Shown here one piece after another: positions 60,183 to 64,000 of a stretch of 64,000 nt of DNA. Below the pieces are notes generated by a model, which searched no databases, was not told the origin of the DNA, and saw nothing but the letters and a program-made list of their open reading frames with translations. A program made the position numbers and the translations under genes. Within the stretch, counting starts at the first letter, position 1. Each line of letters begins with the position of its first letter. The DNA is from an uncultured Lachnospiraceae bacterium (GTDB lineage: Bacteria > Bacillota > Clostridia > Lachnospirales > Lachnospiraceae): assembly GCA_944380185.1 (NCBI GenBank), contig CALWGV010000017.1, forward strand, positions 1 through 64,000. Reading direction: 5' to 3'.

Positions 60183-61070
60183 CTAATCCTCCCGGTCCCA
60201 AAGCCTCTGCAGCAAGAGAATCGCGCCAAGGAGCACAGCTCCCAGGCAGACGGCGGCTGCCGCCATCTTATCTAAATCCATGCTGACAAACCAGTTGTTA
60301 AACAAATGCTGCAGCAGATACATGCTCTCATCCGGATAGGAGCCGGCCACCAGATAGGCCTCCCGAAAAACCTTAAAGCTGTTCAGAAACGACAGTACCG
60401 TAATCGTGTAAAGGCTCCCCTTCAGATTGGGCAGGATGATCCTCCAAAACAGCCGTCTCTCCGAAGCGCCGTCCATCCGGGCGGCCTCGGCAATCTCCGC
60501 AGGGACAGCAGACAGTCCCGCCAGCCAGAGCACCACTGTATAGCCGAGGTTCTTCCACACATATGTAAACACCAGAACCCAAAAAGCGGCGCCGGAACCC
60601 ATATAGTCCGGCCTGGCTTCCTGGGTTAAGAGCCCCAGCCGGACAAGCAGCAGATTCAGCAGGCCGCCTGCATCAAACACCATCCGCCAGACCAGAGCGA
60701 TTGCGGCGGCCGGTATCGCCATCGGAAACAGGAACATGGCCCGGATCGTCTGGCCGCCGCGCACCTTTGACAGGGCGACGGCCACAAACAGTCCCAGCCC
60801 CACCAGAAGCGGCAGGCATACGGCCGTAAAGCGAACCGTATTCCACGCCGCCAGCCGAAAGGCCTCGTTTGCGAAAACCTCCCGGTAATGGGAAAGACCC
60901 GCCCAGCTGCCGGCAGCGGCGTTCGTAAACGAACGCCGCACCACATCCAGAGACGGCAGGCAGCTAAACAGCATCACGCCTATCAGGCTGGGCGCCAAAA
61001 AGCACAGGGGACTGTGAAAAACTCTCCGGGCCTTTCCCTCTCGAACGATCCCGTTTTTCTTACTCCGCAA
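60183..61070 (-). CDS. Carbohydrate-type ABC transporter permease (MalF/UgpA-like)
   Basis: This permease of about 295 residues has six predicted helices (first: LCFLAPSLIGVMLFSCLPSL) and the contact loop EAARMDGASERRLFWRIILP. FMFPMAIP-like FLFPMAIPAAAIALVWRMVF forms helix 3. I place the start at a TTG (61070) with AAAGGTGG upstream; an ATG at 61112 lacks correct spacing, so this is uncertain. It overlaps the preceding gene's stop. It acts with the adjacent MalG-like permease. Confidence 0.8.
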   Translation of the reverse strand: MRSKKNGIVREGKARRVFHSPLCFLAPSLIGVMLFSCLPSLDVVRRSFTNAAAGSWAGLSHYREVFANEAFRLAAWNTVRFTAVCLPLLVGLGLFVAVALSKVRGGQTIRAMFLFPMAIPAAAIALVWRMVFDAGGLLNLLLVRLGLLTQEARPDYMGSGAAFWVLVFTYVWKNLGYTVVLWLAGLSAVPAEIAEAARMDGASERRLFWRIILPNLKGSLYTITVLSFLNSFKVFREAYLVAGSYPDESMYLLQHLFNNWFVSMDLDKMAAAAVCLGAVLLGAILLLQRLWDRED

Positions 61071-63414
61071 GATACAGCGCCACCTTTCGCAAAATCTCGG
61101 CCACGGCCTCATCCACCGTGGAACTTCCGTTCAGCACCGCCGGACCGCTCTCCAGGACCGCGTTTTCGACGGCGGACTCTCCTGCGGCAGCGGCCTTTAC
61201 CGTCTGTATCAGCTGCTTCAGCATAGCCGCCTGCTTTTCTGAAACCGGCCCGACGTCTATCGTAAATATCTCTCCGTCCCCATCTTCACCGGCTATCATA
61301 TAGCCGCTGTCCGAGGCGGTTTCCTCCTGACTCCTCTCCTTTTCCAGCAAGGCATCCAGAGAAGCCGGGTTCACCGGCAGTCCGTCCGGCAGATCCAGAT
61401 CCTGAAATTCTCTCCCAAACAGGTAAGCAAAAAAGTCGGCCGCCTGCGCATTGTCGGCCGAAACCGCCAGGATTCCCACCTCGGTCACCGGAATAAAGGC
61501 ATAACCGTCCTGTCCCGGCAGAAGGCGGCAGCCCATATCCTCCTCCTGATCCAGTAAAGTCGCCAGCAGATCAAAGCTGCCGCGAATCCCAGTGAGCCGC
61601 CCTATTCCCAGCCGCTGATCTCCTCTGGCAACCTGTATGGCCGCCGCACCGGCCATATATTCTGCCTGCCCGGAACCGTCCTCCGAAGCCTGCCCGGCCG
61701 CATTACCGGCATTTCCCTTTCCTTCCGCCTGGTAAATTCTCCTGGCCTGGGTCAGAAAGTCTGCGAGGGCCGCCTCGTCTATCTCTCCATTTTCCTTTAC
61801 CCATGCGCCGCTGGAGGCAGGCATCAGCGCCTCCAGCAGCTGCTGCTCCGCCGCAAATCCAAGGAGCGCTCCGTCCGGATGCTCCTGGCGCAGCCGCTCT
61901 GCCATATCCGCCAGAGAAGTCAGGTCGGCGCTCTGACGCAGTTCCTCCTCATTCCCCACTAAAAGAGGCAGGGCAAAACGCACCGGCAGCGAATAGAGTT
62001 TTCCCCCCGTCCGCATGGCTGCCTCCAGGTTCGGGAAAATTCCTCCATCGTCCGTCAGGCCGGCTGTCAGCCCGTCAAGCTCCATTAACAGCCCTTTCTC
62101 CCGGTAGGATGCCTCAGGCAGGCCGTCCAGCACCAGCAGATCCGGCCCCTCCCCGGCCGCCAGCTGCATATTCAGATTCTTCACCGCATCCTCCGGCGTC
62201 ACTCCGTTCTCCCCGGTGATGCCCACCTCATACCGCACGTACAGCTCCGGGTGCATTCTCTGATACTGGCTCACCGCCTGCCGGATCGTATTGTCCTCGT
62301 ACAGGCTGTAAATGGATATCTCCTGGCCGGGCACAGCCACAGCGCCTGCATCATAGGCATACTGGCACAGCTGCGGCCCCTGGTAAAGAATCAAAAAGAC
62401 ATCCTCCGGCAAAACCGCCATTCCCAAAAAGCGGCTCATGGGATTTCCCAGCAAATTCCGGCTGCCGTCCGTCACCTGCTCCATGGAGGAGCCGCCTGCC
62501 GTATGACGGTAAATTCCTCCGGCAAGAGCCATATAGATCACATCGCCCTCTCCGGCCGCCGCCACGATGCTGCGCACGCCCGCTTCCGCATCCTTCTGTA
62601 CATGATCCGCCACAAAATCGTCGAGCACCTTGTCCGTCTTGAGCTCTCCTGCCTCCAGATCATACAGAGCCGCTCCCGCATCCGAGAAAACCGCCATATA
62701 GTTTTCCGTAAAGCAGACATCGCTGCATATGCCGCGCACCTCAAAGATCTGCGCCGCCGTTCCCGTCTCCCCGTCCAGCGCCCATACCTTGCCGCTCATG
62801 CTGACTCCGTAAAGACGGCTGTCGTTTCCAAAATACAGGCCATTCAGCGGATCCCCCGCATCCGCATAGGGAACCGTCCATCTTTCTCCCTGTCCGTTCT
62901 GCCAAAAATGTTGGGGCGTCCAATCGGCATTCCCGCCGTCTCCTTTCTCTGCCGCTCCTTCCTCTGCGTCTCCTGGCTCTGTCTCCCCTTCCAGCGGCAC
63001 ATATACGGCCGCAATGCTCCCATCCGGGGAGAGCGCCAGGCTGGAGATGTAGCTCTGCGCCGAGAGCAGAGCCAGCGCCCCGCTCTCTCTGCGCTCCCAG
63101 CTCTGCCCCCGATCCTGGGAACAGAACAGCCCGTTCATCTCGTCCAATAAGCCAATGGAGCCGTCGTCCATAAGCCGAATCACCGGAAAGCTGCTCTCTC
63201 CCTGGGCCTGCACCGCCTCTGGCAGAGTAAGAGCCTGTTCCGTATAGCTGCCCAAAATCCCAGTCTCCGAGCCGGCGCCTCCGACGCCTCCTCCTGCCGC
63301 GCCCCCTTCTTTCCCTGCGCCTTCCTCTGTTCCCGCACAGCCGGCGGTAAAGAGCAGCGCCGCTGCAAGCAGTCCGGCTATACCTCTTAAAATGTTTTGA
63401 AAAATCCCTTTCAT
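61060..63414 (-). CDS. Lipoprotein fusing a beta-propeller-like sensor to a family 1 solute-binding domain
   Basis: This 784-residue protein has a lipobox signal (FTAGCAG). The first part (about 50-380) has repeated beta-strands with an Asp-box CSQDRGQSWERRE and other propeller motifs (GLYFGNDSRLYGVSMSGKVW). The second part, from about 390, is a solute-binding fold (SIYSLYEDNTIRQAVSQYQR, PDLLVLDGLPEASYREKGL). I know no standard binding protein with such an N-terminal propeller. The start at 63414 has GGAGG upstream. It is the first gene of the operon and is followed by two permeases; the repeat array lies just upstream. Confidence 0.8.
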   Translation of the reverse strand: MKGIFQNILRGIAGLLAAALLFTAGCAGTEEGAGKEGGAAGGGVGGAGSETGILGSYTEQALTLPEAVQAQGESSFPVIRLMDDGSIGLLDEMNGLFCSQDRGQSWERRESGALALLSAQSYISSLALSPDGSIAAVYVPLEGETEPGDAEEGAAEKGDGGNADWTPQHFWQNGQGERWTVPYADAGDPLNGLYFGNDSRLYGVSMSGKVWALDGETGTAAQIFEVRGICSDVCFTENYMAVFSDAGAALYDLEAGELKTDKVLDDFVADHVQKDAEAGVRSIVAAAGEGDVIYMALAGGIYRHTAGGSSMEQVTDGSRNLLGNPMSRFLGMAVLPEDVFLILYQGPQLCQYAYDAGAVAVPGQEISIYSLYEDNTIRQAVSQYQRMHPELYVRYEVGITGENGVTPEDAVKNLNMQLAAGEGPDLLVLDGLPEASYREKGLLMELDGLTAGLTDDGGIFPNLEAAMRTGGKLYSLPVRFALPLLVGNEEELRQSADLTSLADMAERLRQEHPDGALLGFAAEQQLLEALMPASSGAWVKENGEIDEAALADFLTQARRIYQAEGKGNAGNAAGQASEDGSGQAEYMAGAAAIQVARGDQRLGIGRLTGIRGSFDLLATLLDQEEDMGCRLLPGQDGYAFIPVTEVGILAVSADNAQAADFFAYLFGREFQDLDLPDGLPVNPASLDALLEKERSQEETASDSGYMIAGEDGDGEIFTIDVGPVSEKQAAMLKQLIQTVKAAAAGESAVENAVLESGPAVLNGSSTVDEAVAEILRKVALYLAE

Positions 63415-63461
63415 GATCTTCCTCCCGAATTTATTTTGTGGGATCAGCATAACAGGGCTGT

Positions 63462-63555
63462 CTCTAATCTGTCTCTAACCTGCCTCTAATCCGTCTCTAA
63501 CCTTCCTCTATTCTGCCTCTAATCCGTCTCTAACCTTCCTCTATTCTGCCTCTCG
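63462..63555. repeat. Nine phased 11-bp repeats upstream of the propeller-SBP operon
   Basis: CTCTAA or close variants start at 63462, 63473, 63484, 63495, 63506, 63517, 63528, 63539 and 63550: an exact 11-bp period. On the minus strand the unit is GTTAGAGACGG-like. Three units form a perfect 33-bp tandem duplication (63483-63515 and 63516-63548). Helical-turn spacing of direct repeats is the style of OmpR/PhoB-type binding sites. The rest of 63556-63728 is AT-rich and holds TACAAT at 63633, a possible -10 for the response regulator. Confidence 0.9.
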
Positions 63556-63728
63556 TCCCATAATCTAACTATTCTTTCATCTGTCTCGAAAGCAGTAAGC
63601 TTAGCTTAAAGATTTTTTAAAGATTTCTCTGCTACAATTTATTAAAATAAAGCATAGCAAAACCCTTTCGGTTTCGGATAAACAGATGGATATTGAGCCG
63701 AAGGATTCGGCATTACGGGAGGAAATTT

Positions 63729-64000
63729 ATGAGGATTCTGCTGATAGAGGATGAGGTGAAGCTGAGAGAGTCCCTGGCGTTTCAGCTTTGCCAGGAAGGC
63801 TTTGAGACAGACGCCTGTGCGAACGGGGAGGAAGGCCTCTATTATATCCGCCAGGGCATCTACGATCTGATCCTGCTGGACCGCATGCTGCCAGGGCTGG
63901 ACGGGGCGGCCGTCCTTTCCCAACTGCGGCGCGAGGGATTCCAGACGCCGGTCATTCTGATCACGGCGCTGGGCAGCCTGGAGGATAAGATCGAGGGACT
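63729..64000 (+). CDS. OmpR-family response regulator (N-terminal part; runs off the right edge)
   Basis: The visible 90 residues form a receiver domain: MRILLIEDEVKLRESLAFQL, phospho-acceptor Asp at residue 51 in LILLDRMLPGLDG, and VILITALGSLEDKIEG. GGGAGG precedes the ATG by seven bases. A DNA-binding domain is expected beyond the edge, though it is not visible. The gene is divergent from the propeller-SBP operon across the 11-bp repeat array, so it is a likely regulator of that operon, with a sensor kinase probably next. Confidence 0.9.
   Translation, partial: MRILLIEDEVKLRESLAFQLCQEGFETDACANGEEGLYYIRQGIYDLILLDRMLPGLDGAAVLSQLRREGFQTPVILITALGSLEDKIEG

Noticed and set aside
63451..63560. 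CRISPR-like array
   Set aside because: The repeats are only 11 bp with no spacers and no cas genes are present; they are phased operator-like repeats.

Overview
This window looks like a chromosomal segment of a spore-forming, anaerobic Clostridia species, most likely a Lachnospiraceae gut commensal. The supporting features are a YyaC-type spore protease, a lone Spo0A-type DNA-binding protein, DUF5711 and DUF6128 proteins, a methionine T-box, a flavinylated extracellular reductase, many glycosidases and strong Gram-positive ribosome binding sites. I see no rRNA, CRISPR array, transposase or integrase.

Layout. 1-433: N-terminus of a BglG-type antiterminator with its own RAT/terminator leader. 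769-4113: Cof-type HAD phosphatase, secondary-alcohol dehydrogenase, a remnant of an ABC ATPase and a LysR regulator. 4267-6108: secreted FMN/FAD reductase lipoprotein, divergent from the LysR gene. 6284-9727: operon of a DUF5711 protein, histidine kinase and response regulator. 9963-13295: LysM protein, YyaC and a DUF6128 protein. 13371-15196: YitT protein preceded by a possible leader-peptide attenuator, then an acyltransferase. 15290-18945: LysR gene divergent from an enolase-superfamily dehydratase and an APC permease. 19040-19757: Spo0A-like protein and a DeoR remnant.

19758-42717 is a large Gram-positive glycan-utilisation locus. One run of eleven minus-strand genes encodes an oligopeptide-type ABC importer (binding protein, two permeases, two ATPases), an AraC regulator, a HAD phosphatase, a DUF5054 protein, a GH36 alpha-galactosidase, a GH2 beta-galactosidase and a GH95 fucosidase. 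A GH38 alpha-mannosidase and a six-hairpin protein point the other way. None of the glycosidases has a signal peptide, so oligosaccharides are probably imported intact and cut in the cytoplasm.

42902-47922: glycerol kinase, a short-chain dehydrogenase, methionyl-tRNA synthetase with a T-box leader, and tRNA-Val(GAC). 48099-50306 is a compact phage-derived lysis module: holin (frameshifted at its start), endolysin, an operator array, an XRE repressor and an ImmA/IrrE-like protein. 50351-57611 is a mannosylglycerate-type operon: phosphomannose isomerase with an extra N-terminal domain, GH38 mannosidase, fructose-family PTS IIB, IIC and IIA, and a GntR regulator, behind a perfect 22-bp palindrome. 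57827-63414 is an unusual ABC-type cluster: a lipoprotein joining a beta-propeller to a solute-binding domain, two sugar-type permeases, no ATPase, and an HlyD-like adaptor. It lies downstream of a nine-unit array of 11-bp repeats and is divergent from an OmpR-type response regulator that runs off the window at 64000.
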